The notes under the pieces were generated by a model. That model saw only the letters and a list, made by a program, of their open reading frames with translations. It ran no database searches and was not told where the DNA came from. The position numbers and the translations under genes were made by a program. From JAAYHC01 sp964483175 (GTDB lineage Bacteria > Bacillota > UBA5301): a DNA stretch of 45,345 bases. This document shows positions 7,942-16,490 of the stretch, one piece after another. Every line of letters starts with the position of its first letter. Position 1 is the stretch's first letter. The stretch lies in assembly GCA_964483175.1 (NCBI GenBank), contig CAZAAT010000007.1, positions 1-45,345 of the forward strand. The letters are read 5' to 3'.

Positions 7942-8595
7942 ATGCGCTCTGAGCTTAAAGCAGCCCCGTTTATTCTCCTACTTTGCGTAGGTACATATTT
8001 TGCCCACCAAATGAACTGGCTTGATAAGTTTCAACCCCAGTCGGTGGAGTCTTTATTGAAGTCCTTCGGGGCTCTGGCTCCATTGGTTTTCATTGCAATC
8101 TCCTCTTTGCGCCCGCTGCTGTTTGTGCCCGCCGGTGTCATCTCGATTGTAGGTGGATTAGCCTTCGGCTTGTTCTTTGGAACCATCTATACGGTGATCA
8201 GTTCGACTATCGGAGCCATCATGGCTTTTGCGATTGCACGCTATTTTGGCAGGGAATTAATCCAAAAAATCTTGCGAGGACGCACTGAAAAGTGGAGTGG
8301 CGCTCTCAACGGCCAAGGAGTGTACCTGATTTTCCTGACGCGACTCTTGCCGATCTTCCCCTTTGACGCCATTAGCTATGCTGCAGGACTTTCGCAGATC
8401 AAATTCACGGATTTTGCTCTTGGTACGATCTTAGGCGTGATTCCGGGCACCCTTATCTACAGTTTTCTGGGCAGTACAATCCACGAGGGATTAAGCCCTC
8501 GTTTCGTGGGAGCACTGCTATTAACACTTGGTTTAGGCTTAATCCCAACCGCCTATAAAATCCGCCAGGCCCGACAAATTCAACAAAGGGAGTAA
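7942..8595 (+). CDS. TVP38/TMEM64 (DedA-like) membrane protein
   Basis: The 217-residue integral membrane protein has the SNARE-associated/DedA-type core: FVPAGVISIVGGLAFG, then GAIMAFAIARYFGRE, FLTRLLPIFPFDAISYAAG and LGVIPGTLIYSFLG. Proteins of this superfamily are thought to move lipids or small ions across the cytoplasmic membrane, but the substrate here is unknown. The ATG at 7942 follows gaggt. The gene ends 2 bases before the end of the convergent glucan phosphorylase gene. The 206-base region upstream holds only the divergent promoter area. Confidence 0.85.
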   Translation: MRSELKAAPFILLLCVGTYFAHQMNWLDKFQPQSVESLLKSFGALAPLVFIAISSLRPLLFVPAGVISIVGGLAFGLFFGTIYTVISSTIGAIMAFAIARYFGRELIQKILRGRTEKWSGALNGQGVYLIFLTRLLPIFPFDAISYAAGLSQIKFTDFALGTILGVIPGTLIYSFLGSTIHEGLSPRFVGALLLTLGLGLIPTAYKIRQARQIQQRE

Positions 8596-8597
8596 GT

Positions 8598-10259
8598 TTA
8601 TACGCGGGATATTTTTTCCGTTTCGGCGGCAAGACGCTTATAGGTTGTTGCCGGTTGGTACAAGAGGTTATAGTATTCCCGAAGCATTCGTTCTGAGGAG
8701 AACATGCTTGTAGCCATGTCAATGCTTGCTCGCATCATCCGAACCCACTTGCTCCGGTTGTGGTAGTAAGTTGGGATTACCTCATTGAGCAACACGTCTA
8801 GCAGGGACACCAAATCATGGCTTTCTTGCCCCGGTCCATCGTAACCACCGCCAAACTGCCAGCCATTGACCCCATGCAGACAGCCTTCGAGCCACCATCC
8901 GTCAAGGATGCTGAGGTTTAGGACGCCGTTAAGCCCAGCCTTCATACCTGAGGTTCCGGAAGCTTCGAGCGGTCGGCGCGGGTTATTTAGCCAAACATCA
9001 CATCCACTAGTCAACAACCACCCAATCCTCATGTTGTAATTTTCTAGGAAAACGATGCTATGCGGATATTTCCGAGTCATGTTGACGATATGAGAAATGA
9101 TGCCTTTGCCGGCGTGATCTTGCGGGTGAGCTTTCCCGGAAAAGAGTAATTGGATCCGTTCTTCTGCTAAGAGGGGCTCGATAATTTCCGGCCTGGTGAA
9201 GATGAGATCACTACGCTTATACGGAGCAGCTCTCCGCGCGAAGCCGATGAGAAGACTCTCAGGGTTTAAGTTAACCCCGGTCATATTTTTCACCTCGGCA
9301 AGCAAGGCTTTTTTTGCTCGCTGGTGAGGTTCCCACAAATCCTCACGCTTTTCATAGGCCTGACGTATCTCCTGGTTTTGCCAGGTCCGTTGATGCACAC
9401 CGTTGGTAATAGCGAAAATCGGGGCGTGCTCGGTGATGTCTTGCCACATGGCCCGAGCTGTTAACCCGTGTAACTTGGATACTCCATTGGCAATATGCGA
9501 AAGGCGGAGCCCGGCAACGGTCATATTGAATGGATCGCCACCGATTTGCTGGAGCTGTTCTCGGGTTAGCCCGTTATAAGCGCCGAGTTGTTGCAGGAGG
9601 TCGAGACCGTGACTTTCATTGCCGGCCATAACCGGGGTATGGGTAGTGAAGACAATTTCGTTACGGGTTTGTTCCCAAGCCTCCGTGAATGATACTCCGG
9701 TCTGCATTTTTTCCCGAATCAGTTCTAGCCCTGCCAATACCGCATGCCCTTCATTGAAATGGAAAATTTCAACGCTTAAATCTAGTGCACGGATTGCCCT
9801 AACCCCGCCGATGCCCAGCACAATCTCCTGGGCAATGCGGTCATGGCTCGAACCGCCGTAAAGCCGCTTGGTAATCCAACCGAAGTCACTACCCGGAACA
9901 TTGGTGTCCAATAAGTATAGAGGGGCATTACCGAAAGCCTGGGTTTTCCAAACCTTAACGGGGATTTGTTTATCGTAAACGGACACCAGAACTTGTACGC
10001 CTGTATCCTGAAGAACAGAGGTATCAGTCGGAGGGAAGGTATCGTATGGCCAGTTACCCTCGCCAATAAATTGATTGGTATAGCCTTCACGCCATAAAAT
10101 CCCGATCCCGATCAGCGGCAAACTCAAATCACGGGCTGCCTTTAAGAGGTCGCCGGCTAAAACCCCGAGGCCGCCGGCATAAATTGGAAAAGATTCATTC
10201 AGCCCGTATTCCATACAAAAATAGGCTACCCGTGGCGGAGAGTTATGGTCAGTCATCAA
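8598..10259 (-). CDS. glgP: Alpha-glucan phosphorylase (short GlgP type, GT35)
   Basis: The 553-residue enzyme belongs to the short bacterial alpha-glucan phosphorylases. It shows FCMEYGLNESFPIYAGGLGVL at the N terminus, HFNEGHAVLAGLE, FTTHTPVMAGNE, a GFARRAAPYKRSDL segment and the pyridoxal-phosphate lysine in SGTSGMKAGLNGV. It removes glucose from glycogen or maltodextrin ends as glucose 1-phosphate in the cytoplasm. The long glycogen phosphorylases are over 750 residues, so this is the compact subfamily. Its promoter (TTGACC, 17 bases, TAATAA) is at 10345-10373. Glycogen synthase lies far away at 31.7 kb, so storage and use are separate transcription units. Confidence 0.92.
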   Translation of the reverse strand: MMTDHNSPPRVAYFCMEYGLNESFPIYAGGLGVLAGDLLKAARDLSLPLIGIGILWREGYTNQFIGEGNWPYDTFPPTDTSVLQDTGVQVLVSVYDKQIPVKVWKTQAFGNAPLYLLDTNVPGSDFGWITKRLYGGSSHDRIAQEIVLGIGGVRAIRALDLSVEIFHFNEGHAVLAGLELIREKMQTGVSFTEAWEQTRNEIVFTTHTPVMAGNESHGLDLLQQLGAYNGLTREQLQQIGGDPFNMTVAGLRLSHIANGVSKLHGLTARAMWQDITEHAPIFAITNGVHQRTWQNQEIRQAYEKREDLWEPHQRAKKALLAEVKNMTGVNLNPESLLIGFARRAAPYKRSDLIFTRPEIIEPLLAEERIQLLFSGKAHPQDHAGKGIISHIVNMTRKYPHSIVFLENYNMRIGWLLTSGCDVWLNNPRRPLEASGTSGMKAGLNGVLNLSILDGWWLEGCLHGVNGWQFGGGYDGPGQESHDLVSLLDVLLNEVIPTYYHNRSKWVRMMRASIDMATSMFSSERMLREYYNLLYQPATTYKRLAAETEKISRV

Positions 10260-10344
10260 AATCCTCCTAGTAAATTCTCGGTACTGGTACTACACATATA
10301 TGTTGTGCGAAAGCAGGGCTCGAACTGCTAGTAAAGAATTGTGC

Positions 10345-10373
10345 TTATTATCAATAATTGCCAGAAGGGTCAA
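10345..10373 (-). promoter_or_regulatory. Sigma-A type promoter for glgP
   Basis: TTGACC (10373-10368) and TAATAA (10350-10345) on the minus strand are 17 bases apart, with the predicted transcript start about 80 bases before the glgP ATG. Confidence 0.6.
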
Positions 10374-10381
10374 GCTTGATC

Positions 10382-10765
10382 TTAAAAGAGAGTAGTTAGG
10401 GTTAGCCGTTCTTTTTGTGGAATATGTCCGATTAAGTAAGTTAAGGCTGATAACTCCGCTTGTACGCTTGAAAGGTCTTGATTGGCTAAGTAAGCTGAGA
10501 TCTTGTACATGCTGTGAGATATTTCATCGATCTCCTCGTGGTCGGTTATTAGCGCCCACCATTCTTGTAACGTGGACCAGTTTTCAAAGAGGTGTCTGAA
10601 GGCTTGTTCGGCCTGAGACCAGTCCTTGGCGGATGTGAACTCCATTACCGTAGCCAACTGATTCAATAGCTCTTGAGATGAATTTTCCAGAGCTTCCTGA
10701 ATCCAGAAGCTGCCCAGTAGAAAAACCACCGCGATAACCGATAAAATCAAGAGTTTACGCACCAT
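10382..10765 (-). CDS. DUF4363 family membrane-anchored protein
   Basis: The 127-residue protein has one N-terminal transmembrane helix (LLILSVIAVVFLLGSFWI) followed by an extracytoplasmic helical domain with WSQAEQAFRHLFENWS and a C-terminal LSALTYLIGHIPQKERLTLTTLF, the pattern of DUF4363. This family commonly sits directly after a DUF421 (YetF) gene, as here, so the two likely act together in the envelope, role unknown. The start is one of two adjacent ATG codons (10765 or 10768), both overlapping the end of the DUF421 gene; a longer open extension lies inside that gene in another frame and was rejected. Confidence 0.7.
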   Translation of the reverse strand: MVRKLLILSVIAVVFLLGSFWIQEALENSSQELLNQLATVMEFTSAKDWSQAEQAFRHLFENWSTLQEWWALITDHEEIDEISHSMYKISAYLANQDLSSVQAELSALTYLIGHIPQKERLTLTTLF

Positions 10766-11456
10766 CATCACCCCGCTTGGTCTTATGATAGTGGAGTTGA
10801 CAGAAGACATCACCGGTGCTGCTAATCGAAGCATAGAGAATATCTGTCGGATCTTGTCCACCATGCTTGCGAATTTCAGCAGAAAGCCACTCCCAATCTT
10901 TGCCGGCTTTTTTCAAAGAGCGATGGTCGACTACTCCATCGATGATCAGAGTAAATGGGAAACCTTCTACATCGACGGGAATTCCTAGGTCCCCGGGGCG
11001 AATCGGGCGATACTCAGCCTTGGGAACAACGCTGAGTTGGCCATTGGTTTCCAGAATTGCCGCCTCCACCTCAGCCAAGTTCGGAAAACCTTTGCTTCTG
11101 AGCTGTTCCAACAAGTCGTTGATATTGTAGTTTAGACTGGTCAAGGTCTTAGCTTGGATGATCCCATTTTCGACGACGATGCTAGGCTTGCCACAGACAA
11201 TGGCCCGCGCGGTTTGGCTCTTGAGATTGAGATACGCCAGAAATACTTGGACAAATAATAGGCCGAAGATGGGAATAAACCCGTTAATCAGGGGTATTTC
11301 TTTATTTTGCATTGGGACCGCCGCTAAGTCGGCTAATAATAGGGCCAGCACGAACTCGAATGGTTGGAGTTGCCCCACTTGCCGTTTGCCCATGATGCGC
11401 ATGCCGATAATAATAATGAGGTACAGAAGCAATGCTCTGACGAAAACTATTAGCAT
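10755..11456 (-). CDS. DUF421 (YetF-like) membrane protein
   Basis: The 233-residue protein has about three N-terminal transmembrane helices (VRALLLYLIIIIGMRIMGKR, FVLALLLADLAAVPM and a third around residue 60), the family motif MGKRQVGQLQPFE, then a soluble domain with IVCGKPSIVVENG and the YxxxDLLEQLRSKG segment. YetF proteins are spore or envelope proteins; one role reported in Bacillus is in spore germination and germinant response. I start at ATG 11456 because it precedes the first membrane helix; the longer open frame to 11567 would run into typA. The SD site is weak. Confidence 0.85.
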   Translation of the reverse strand: MLIVFVRALLLYLIIIIGMRIMGKRQVGQLQPFEFVLALLLADLAAVPMQNKEIPLINGFIPIFGLLFVQVFLAYLNLKSQTARAIVCGKPSIVVENGIIQAKTLTSLNYNINDLLEQLRSKGFPNLAEVEAAILETNGQLSVVPKAEYRPIRPGDLGIPVDVEGFPFTLIIDGVVDHRSLKKAGKDWEWLSAEIRKHGGQDPTDILYASISSTGDVFCQLHYHKTKRGDDGA

Positions 11457-11525
11457 ATGGCTATTTTGCCCCGGAAGTGTTAAAATTTTTCTTATCTTTA
11501 CGGTTACATAGAAGGGATAGCTGCA

Positions 11526-13349
11526 ATGGAACTGAGAAATATCGCGATCATCGCGCATGTTGACCATGGCAAAACAACTTTAGTCGACGGAATTCTGAAA
11601 CAATCAGGGGTCTTTCGCGAGAATCAAGCTGTCGATGATCGAATCCTTGATTCATTTGACCTGGAAAGGGAACGGGGTATTACCATTTTGGCCAAGAACA
11701 CGGCCGTTTTCTATCGCGGATACAAGATTAATATTGTTGATACACCCGGTCATGCAGATTTTGGCGGGGAGGTAGAAAGGGTGCTCACCATGGTTGATGG
11801 CGCCCTTTTAGTGGTGGATGCCGTTGAAGGCCCGATGCCGCAGACCCGCTTTGTGCTAAAAAAGGCCCTAGAGCAGGGACTAAAACCAATAGTAGTCCTA
11901 AACAAAATTGATCGGCCGTTTGCCCGCCCAGATCAGGTTCTTGATGAAGTCTTTGAACTCTTTCTGGCTTTGGGGGCCAATGATGAACAGTTGGATTTTC
12001 CGGTGATTTATGCTTCAGGTATCGCCGGTGTAGCCAGCCTGGATCTAGATCGGGCCTTGCAGCAGCTAAGCGCGGGCGGCGGTAACCTCCAAGATTTGTT
12101 AGAGGTGATCGTGGGTCAGGTGCCTCCTCCGCAGGGGGAGCCGACCCAACCGTTGCAGGTACTTATCACCAACCTTGATTATGATGACTATATTGGTCGG
12201 CTGGCCATCGGTCGGGTCGAAAACGGAGTCCTGCGGCAGGGCAGTAAAGTGGCGATAGTCCGCGGTGGTTCGGAGAAGTTCGTTATTGGGAAGGCTGCGC
12301 AACTTTATACCTTTGAAAGCCTGCGCCGAGTGTCGGCCGCGGAGGTGCCTGCCGGTGATATTCTGGCTTTGGCCGGGATAGAAGATATTGCGATTGGTGA
12401 TACGATCACCGATCCAGATCATCCACGGGCCTTACCACCATTAACGATCGATGAGCCAACCCTGACGATGTTATTTCGGGTTAACGATAGCCCCTTTGCC
12501 GGTCGGGAAGGAAAGTATCTGACCTCGCGCCATTTGCGTGATCGGCTCTTAAAAGAACAGGTCAAAGATGTGGCTTTGCGGGTGCAAGAGACTGATGCTC
12601 CAGATGTGGTCCGGGTCTCCGGGCGCGGAGAACTCCATCTATCGATCTTAATCGAAAGAATGCGCCGTGAAGGGTATGAGCTGGCGATTTCCAAACCAGA
12701 GGCCATCACCAAAGAGGGACCTAACGGAGTCGAAGAACCACTGGAATTACTCACGATAGACCTGCCGCAAGAGTATGTTGGAGCAGTGATGGAGGAGGTC
12801 GGGCGTCGGAAAGGTGAAATGCAGAATATGACCCCTTACGGCGAGGACCGGGTCAAGCTTGATTTTATTGTACCGACCCGAGGTCTGATCGGCTTCAATG
12901 GGAAGTTTCTCACCTTGACCAACGGCAAAGGTGTTATGTACTACAGCTTTTATGGGTATGGGGCGCATCGGGGAGAGATCGGAGGCCGCATCAATGGTGC
13001 CTTGGTTGCTTGGGAACAAGGTATAGCCACCGCCTACGCGATTACCTCGATCCAGGAACGCGGCACCTTATTCATCGAACCAGGTGTCGAAGTCTATGAA
13101 GGGATGATCATCGGGATTAATGCTCGCCCTGGTGATATGGATGTCAATATCGCTAAGAAGAAGCATGTAACGAATATGCGTTCGTCAACGGCTGAAATCG
13201 CCATCAAGATCGATGCTCCGAAGCAATTGAGCCTCGAAGAGGCGATTGCGTTCATCACGGAAGATGAATTGGTTGAGGTAACCCCCAAGAGCATCAGAAT
13301 GCGTAAAGCGGTGTTGGATAAGAAAAAACGCCGTTCCCATCGAGTATAA
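11526..13349 (+). CDS. typA: Translational GTPase TypA (BipA)
   Basis: The 607-residue GTPase carries all G motifs near the N terminus: AHVDHGKTTL (P-loop), RGITILAKN, DTPGHADFGGEVERV and NKIDR. The order of domains (G, OB, two alpha/beta domains and a C-terminal domain with TRGLIGFNGKFLTLTNGKG) is that of TypA/BipA. It binds the 70S ribosome and helps 50S assembly and growth under stress or cold. The length is standard. The gene stands alone, divergent from the DUF421 gene, with only 69 bases between their starts; no clear promoter was recognised there. Confidence 0.96.
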   Translation: MELRNIAIIAHVDHGKTTLVDGILKQSGVFRENQAVDDRILDSFDLERERGITILAKNTAVFYRGYKINIVDTPGHADFGGEVERVLTMVDGALLVVDAVEGPMPQTRFVLKKALEQGLKPIVVLNKIDRPFARPDQVLDEVFELFLALGANDEQLDFPVIYASGIAGVASLDLDRALQQLSAGGGNLQDLLEVIVGQVPPPQGEPTQPLQVLITNLDYDDYIGRLAIGRVENGVLRQGSKVAIVRGGSEKFVIGKAAQLYTFESLRRVSAAEVPAGDILALAGIEDIAIGDTITDPDHPRALPPLTIDEPTLTMLFRVNDSPFAGREGKYLTSRHLRDRLLKEQVKDVALRVQETDAPDVVRVSGRGELHLSILIERMRREGYELAISKPEAITKEGPNGVEEPLELLTIDLPQEYVGAVMEEVGRRKGEMQNMTPYGEDRVKLDFIVPTRGLIGFNGKFLTLTNGKGVMYYSFYGYGAHRGEIGGRINGALVAWEQGIATAYAITSIQERGTLFIEPGVEVYEGMIIGINARPGDMDVNIAKKKHVTNMRSSTAEIAIKIDAPKQLSLEEAIAFITEDELVEVTPKSIRMRKAVLDKKKRRSHRV

Positions 13350-13350
13350 G

Positions 13351-13384
13351 TTGTATATTGCAACTATTGTATGATACAATAGTT
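13351..13384 (+). promoter_or_regulatory. MarR/arsM promoter with perfect palindromic operator
   Basis: The arms aactattgtat (13362-13372) and atacaatagtt (13374-13384) form a perfect 11-bp inverted repeat centred on 13373. A sigma-A promoter, TTGTAT (13351-13356) and TACAAT (13375-13380) with an 18-base spacer, overlaps it, so a dimer on the palindrome would block RNA polymerase. The MarR gene starts 15 bases later. Autoregulation by MarR is the natural reading. Confidence 0.75.
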
Positions 13385-13398
13385 CGTGGTGATACATA

Positions 13399-13833
13399 AT
13401 GGCAGACCAGCAAATTTTTGGCGAACAGTTAAGACAGCTCCAACGTAAGTTAGGGATTTTTAACCAGTGTCAGGTCTCTTGCTGCGGGATTTCGCCAGCG
13501 CAGTGCTTTACCTTAGCCGAACTTAACCGCAATGAAGGAATCTCGCTAGGAGAGTTAGCCGTGCGGCAAGGGGTTGATAACAGTACCATGAGCAGAACCG
13601 TGAATAGTCTGGTTAATTTCGGTTTGGTTCAGCGTACTGCAGATCCTACAGATCGGCGGTATGTCAGTTTATCCCTTACGTCAGCCGGCCAAAAAGTTGC
13701 CGCGGAAATTGAAAATGCACTGGACCATCAACTCACGCGAGTTTGGGAGTTGATCCCTACAAATCAACGGGAGCGAGTCGTGGAGAGCCTACACGTTTTA
13801 ATCCAGGCTCTCGGCCATGGATGTTGCCAATGA
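13399..13833 (+). CDS. MarR-family regulator with cysteine-rich sensor segment
   Basis: The 144-residue protein has a MarR winged helix with the recognition segment VDNSTMSRTVNSLVNFGLVQR and the wing TADPTDRRYVSLSLT. Before the DNA-binding domain lies a cysteine-rich stretch, QCQVSCCGISPAQC, and the C terminus ends in GHGCCQ. Such cysteines are a plausible binding site for arsenite or another thiophilic metalloid, given that the next gene encodes an arsenite methyltransferase 18 bases downstream. A perfect palindrome over its own promoter is the likely operator. Metal specificity is an inference. Confidence 0.85.
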   Translation: MADQQIFGEQLRQLQRKLGIFNQCQVSCCGISPAQCFTLAELNRNEGISLGELAVRQGVDNSTMSRTVNSLVNFGLVQRTADPTDRRYVSLSLTSAGQKVAAEIENALDHQLTRVWELIPTNQRERVVESLHVLIQALGHGCCQ

Positions 13834-13851
13834 CATAGTGGGAGTGAGATT

Positions 13852-14589
13852 ATGGATTCGAAGCTGAGCCAAAAGGTCAAAGAGTTTTACGGTGGGATTG
13901 CTGCTACAGTTTCTGAGGAGCGGAAAGCAAGCTGTTGTCAGGCGGGCTGCTCCTGCGCGCCACCGTCGATTTACGACGCGGCTGAGGTAGTAGGCTTACC
14001 GGAGACAGCGATAAACGCCTCCTTGGGTTGCGCTAATCCGCTGGCAGTAGCGGGTCTGGCCGAAGGTGAATATGTTTTGGATTTGGGCAGCGGTGGAGGC
14101 ATTGATGTGCTAATTGCGGCCAAACAGGTTGGTGAGGCCGGCTGGGTTTACGGCCTGGATATGACCGAGGAGATGTTAGCGTTAGCCAGGGAGAATCAGG
14201 AAAAGTCGGGAGTCAAAAACGTCGAGTTCATTAAGGGGCAAATCGAAGCGATTCCATTACCCGATGCCTCGGTTGACGTGGTGATTTCTAACTGTGTAAT
14301 TAATCTTTCTACGGATAAGGCCAAGGCTCTCTCCGAAGCCTATCGAGTGCTAAAGCCTGGCGGGCGCCTCTGTGTGGCTGATACAGTTGCCCTAAAGCCT
14401 GTTCCGGCGGTAGTCCGCGAAAACCAGGCGCTGTGGTGCAGCTGTTTGGCCGGCTCCCTTGAGGTTGACGAATATGAAAAACATCTGCGCGAAGCTGGGT
14501 TCACTGAGGCAGCCGTGCAACCGGTCTATGTCTACCCCGAATCCGACGAGTTTTTTGCTAGTGCCATTGTAAGCGGGAAAAAAGCATAA
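13852..14589 (+). CDS. arsM: ArsM-like SAM-dependent (arsenite) methyltransferase
   Basis: The 245-residue class I methyltransferase has the SAM loop VLDLGSGGGIDVLIAA, an acidic LDMTEEML motif, SNCVINLSTDKAKAL and RVLKPGGRLCVADTV. These, and the preceding SLGCANPLAV, are characteristic of ArsM, which methylates arsenite with SAM to less harmful or volatile forms. The conserved cysteines that bind As(III) appear as SNC and in WCSCLAG, plus an N-terminal CCQAGCSC cluster. It forms an operon with the MarR gene. Other members of this family methylate different thiol-bound metalloids, so arsenic is likely but not proved. Confidence 0.85.
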   Translation: MDSKLSQKVKEFYGGIAATVSEERKASCCQAGCSCAPPSIYDAAEVVGLPETAINASLGCANPLAVAGLAEGEYVLDLGSGGGIDVLIAAKQVGEAGWVYGLDMTEEMLALARENQEKSGVKNVEFIKGQIEAIPLPDASVDVVISNCVINLSTDKAKALSEAYRVLKPGGRLCVADTVALKPVPAVVRENQALWCSCLAGSLEVDEYEKHLREAGFTEAAVQPVYVYPESDEFFASAIVSGKKA

Positions 14590-14660
14590 TCAAGGATGGA
14601 CATCGCCAATCGGGAATAATAACAAGAAATTAGTCGTTATTGCCGAGCGGAGGTAATCTG

Positions 14661-16463
14661 ATGTCCATACCCAACAGAGTTGTCAATAGGCTAGCCCGTG
14701 AAAAATCCCCTTATCTGTTGCAGCATGCGCACAACCCCGTTGATTGGTACCCCTGGGGAACCGAAGCCCTATCGATAGCTGCCAAGGACCGAAAACCCAT
14801 CTTACTCAGCTGTGGCTACAGTAGCTGCCACTGGTGTCATGTTATGGCCCACGAGTCTTTCGAAGATCCCGAGATTGCCAAGCTCATGAATGAGTATTTC
14901 GTTAATATCAAGGTAGATCGGGAGGAACGCCCCGAGATCGATAGGGTCTATCAGGAGGCCTGCCAGTTACTGACCAGACAAGGAGGATGGCCGCTGACCG
15001 TGTTTCTCACCCCGGATGCCAAACCCTTCTATGCCGGAACATATTTTCCGCCGGTTGCCCGCCATGGCTACCCGGGCTTTGGAGAATTAGTACGTCAGCT
15101 TGGTGAGGCTTATCAAAACAAGCCCGAAGAGCTAGAATCATTGGCCCAGCAATTGACTGCAGCAGTGATTGATTCGGTTACAGTACGATCTTCTACGCGG
15201 AAGATTGACTCATCTAATCGGGTGCCGTCAGTTGTTAAAGCTGCGCGGGAAAATATTTATCGCTATTTTGACCACGAACATGGCGGAATGCTCGGAGCTC
15301 CGAAATTTCCAACCGTGCCTCAATTGGAGCTATTGTGGTCCTCACCAATTCCAAAACATAAACAGGCGGTCGAATTCACCCTAGAAAAGATGATTGCTGG
15401 GGGTATTTATGATCAGTTGGGCGGTGGATTTCACCGGTATTCTACCGATGAATATTGGCTAATACCCCACTTTGAAAAGATGTTGTATGACAACGCGCTA
15501 TTGTTAAGTCTGATGTCACGGGTAACCGTAGCCACGGGAAACAGGACCATCGCCCAGGCCTGTCATCAAACGGCTGAATTTGTCCTCCGGGAGCTAACCG
15601 GTGAGCTCGGCCAGTTTTTTACGAGCCTGGATGCCGATGTGGCCGGTGAGGAAGGTGTCTACTATCTCTGGACTTCCGAGGAATTAGCTGCACTGCTCCC
15701 TTCTGTTCAGGCAAACCAGATCAAATCGTATTTTGGTGTCACTGAGGCGGGCAATTTTGAGCACGGGCGATCAGTATTATATCGGACACAGGCAGGGGCG
15801 GTGCCGGAACCGCTGCTACCGATAATGAGCCGGTTGCTTGCTGTTCGGCAAGAACGCCAGCGTCCTTTCTGCGATGAAAAAGCAATCACGGGGTGGAATG
15901 CCTTGATGATCAAGGCATTTGCTGAGGCAGCAGCCGTATTTGACAACCCGCGGTATTTGCAAGCCGCCCAACAAGGGATGAATTTTCTTCTCGACAAACT
16001 GGTAACTCCGGACGGCTCGATAAGCCGCAGTTATCTGCAGGGCAGATCCGAGGTGCCGGCATTTTCCCAGGATTACGCCTATTTTATTGCCGCGCTATTA
16101 GCATTGTACGAGACAACAAATAACGACACCTATTTGGATCAGGCACTTAAGTGGCAAACCATTCAGTTTGAACGTTTTTATGATGCGCAGGATGGGGGGT
16201 TCTGGATGGCAGAGCAACCAGCAGGCCTTCCGATTATTCCCAAGGATAGTGTGGATGAGGCAATACCTTCCGGAACAGGTCAAACTATACTTAACCTTGT
16301 CCGGCTTAGGCACTGGCGCCCGGCGCTAGTTGATGCTTATAGTAAGCAAATTAGCGCTACGATCGGACTATACTTTAATGAGTCCGCCGAAAACCCGTGG
16401 GGCTATGCAACGTTCTTGCGGGGATCAGAAGCCGATCTGAGCGAGTTTTCTGGGGATAACTAG
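14661..16463 (+). CDS. YyaL-like thioredoxin/six-hairpin protein (DUF255), C-terminally short
   Basis: The 600-residue protein starts MSIPNRVVN after gcggaggtaatctg (ATG 14661). It has the DUF255 domain typical of YyaL/SPATA20 proteins: NRLAREKSPYLLQHAHNPVDW, a CHWCHVM thioredoxin-like motif and FLTPDAKPFYAGTYFPP, followed by an (alpha/alpha)6-barrel with GGFHRYSTDEYWLIPHFEKMLYDNA. The function is not well established; roles in redox or sugar epimerisation have been proposed. Most relatives are around 670-690 residues, and this one ends soon after GLYFNESAENPWGYATFL, so about 70-80 residues of the usual C terminus are missing. Confidence 0.85.
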   Translation: MSIPNRVVNRLAREKSPYLLQHAHNPVDWYPWGTEALSIAAKDRKPILLSCGYSSCHWCHVMAHESFEDPEIAKLMNEYFVNIKVDREERPEIDRVYQEACQLLTRQGGWPLTVFLTPDAKPFYAGTYFPPVARHGYPGFGELVRQLGEAYQNKPEELESLAQQLTAAVIDSVTVRSSTRKIDSSNRVPSVVKAARENIYRYFDHEHGGMLGAPKFPTVPQLELLWSSPIPKHKQAVEFTLEKMIAGGIYDQLGGGFHRYSTDEYWLIPHFEKMLYDNALLLSLMSRVTVATGNRTIAQACHQTAEFVLRELTGELGQFFTSLDADVAGEEGVYYLWTSEELAALLPSVQANQIKSYFGVTEAGNFEHGRSVLYRTQAGAVPEPLLPIMSRLLAVRQERQRPFCDEKAITGWNALMIKAFAEAAAVFDNPRYLQAAQQGMNFLLDKLVTPDGSISRSYLQGRSEVPAFSQDYAYFIAALLALYETTNNDTYLDQALKWQTIQFERFYDAQDGGFWMAEQPAGLPIIPKDSVDEAIPSGTGQTILNLVRLRHWRPALVDAYSKQISATIGLYFNESAENPWGYATFLRGSEADLSEFSGDN

Positions 16464-16490
16464 GTACACTTAGTTGGGGGAGGTCAGCTT

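Noticed and set aside
12419..13019. Two long minus-strand open frames inside typA
   Set aside because: Shadows of a highly conserved gene; no start signals or recognisable domains.
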